This document shows positions 13,126 to 13,196 of a stretch of DNA of 13,196 nucleotides, piece after piece. The stretch is from Olsenella uli (GTDB taxonomy: Bacteria; Actinomycetota; Coriobacteriia; Coriobacteriales; Atopobiaceae): positions 1-13,196 of the forward strand of contig NZ_CAAKOQ010000010.1 in NCBI RefSeq assembly GCF_901212675.1, given 5' to 3'. Each line of letters starts with the position of its first letter. The stretch's first letter is position 1. The notes under the pieces were generated by a model, which had not been told where the DNA came from, made no database searches, and saw only the letters and a program-made list of their open reading frames with translations. Both the position numbers and the translations under genes were made by a program.

Positions 13126-13196
13126 TGTGACAATCCTTCCGGATGGAAAGTGTGACAGCGAGGACTGGATGTGACAAATCATCCGGAAGGAAATGT
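13126..13196. repeat. Palindromic repeat element, diverged copy 2 (may run past the window)
   Basis: CCTTCCGGATG (13135-13145) and CATCCGGAAGG (13180-13190) are perfect 11-bp inverted repeats. TGTGACA occurs three times (13126, 13151, 13170). The stretch 13170-13196 closely matches the right arm of the palindrome at 980-1010 (TGTGACAAATCAT then CGGAAGG). The left half is more diverged. It lies just upstream of the DUF4931 gene start, so it could affect its transcription. Confidence 0.75.

Noticed and set aside
13112..13177. N-terminal extension of the DUF4931 protein starting at 13177
   Set aside because: That stretch is the palindromic repeat element; the ATG at 13111 has a proper ribosome site and begins the conserved protein.

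Overview
This is a GC-rich chromosomal window from an actinobacterium, most likely a Coriobacteriia member of the Olsenella/Atopobium/Collinsella type. That placement is inferred from gene content and protein style: an FtsZ of actinobacterial length with no ftsA beside it, a long acidic SepF, a DivIVA with Ala/Pro-rich linkers, strong GC at third codon positions, and a DUF4931 protein. There is no rRNA or species marker in the window, so it is an inference.

Layout. Positions 1-930 hold the 3' part of ftsQ. Positions 931-1295 are non-coding by the canonical ftsZ start and hold a large near-perfect palindrome, an AT-rich promoter-like stretch and an in-frame Thr-rich open stretch leading into ftsZ. 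ftsZ (1296-2408) and pgeF/yfiH (2409-3212) are directly abutted. A phosphate-uptake operon follows: pstS, a fused pstC-pstA gene, pstB and phoU (3119-7779). Then the division-cluster order resumes: yggS (7760-8533), sepF (8583-9350), proC (9536-10363), yggT (10370-10657) and divIVA (10804-11520), closed by a strong hairpin terminator at about 11597-11631. Positions 11521-12229 hold no gene I can support. They carry a degenerate array of 40-bp tandem repeats and a region of inverted repeats with lower GC than its surroundings. On the minus strand, 12230-13111 encodes a GalT-like (DUF4931) protein. Upstream of it, at the window edge, lies a second, diverged copy of the palindromic element seen after ftsQ.

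How the genes fit together. FtsQ, FtsZ, SepF, YggT and DivIVA serve septation and polar growth; SepF would be the membrane anchor for FtsZ in the absence of FtsA. PgeF, YggS and ProC are metabolic or quality-control genes that commonly travel with this cluster. The Pst proteins form a complete high-affinity phosphate ABC transporter with its PhoU regulator. The notable architecture is that this whole pst-phoU operon sits between pgeF and yggS, which are usually close neighbours, with coding overlaps at both joints (pstS start inside pgeF, yggS start inside phoU). Phosphate uptake and division genes may therefore share transcripts. I saw no CRISPR array, transposase, phage gene or tRNA. The candidates for undescribed biology are the pst/division arrangement, the palindromic repeat family, the 40-bp array and the structured intergenic region at 11960-12193.
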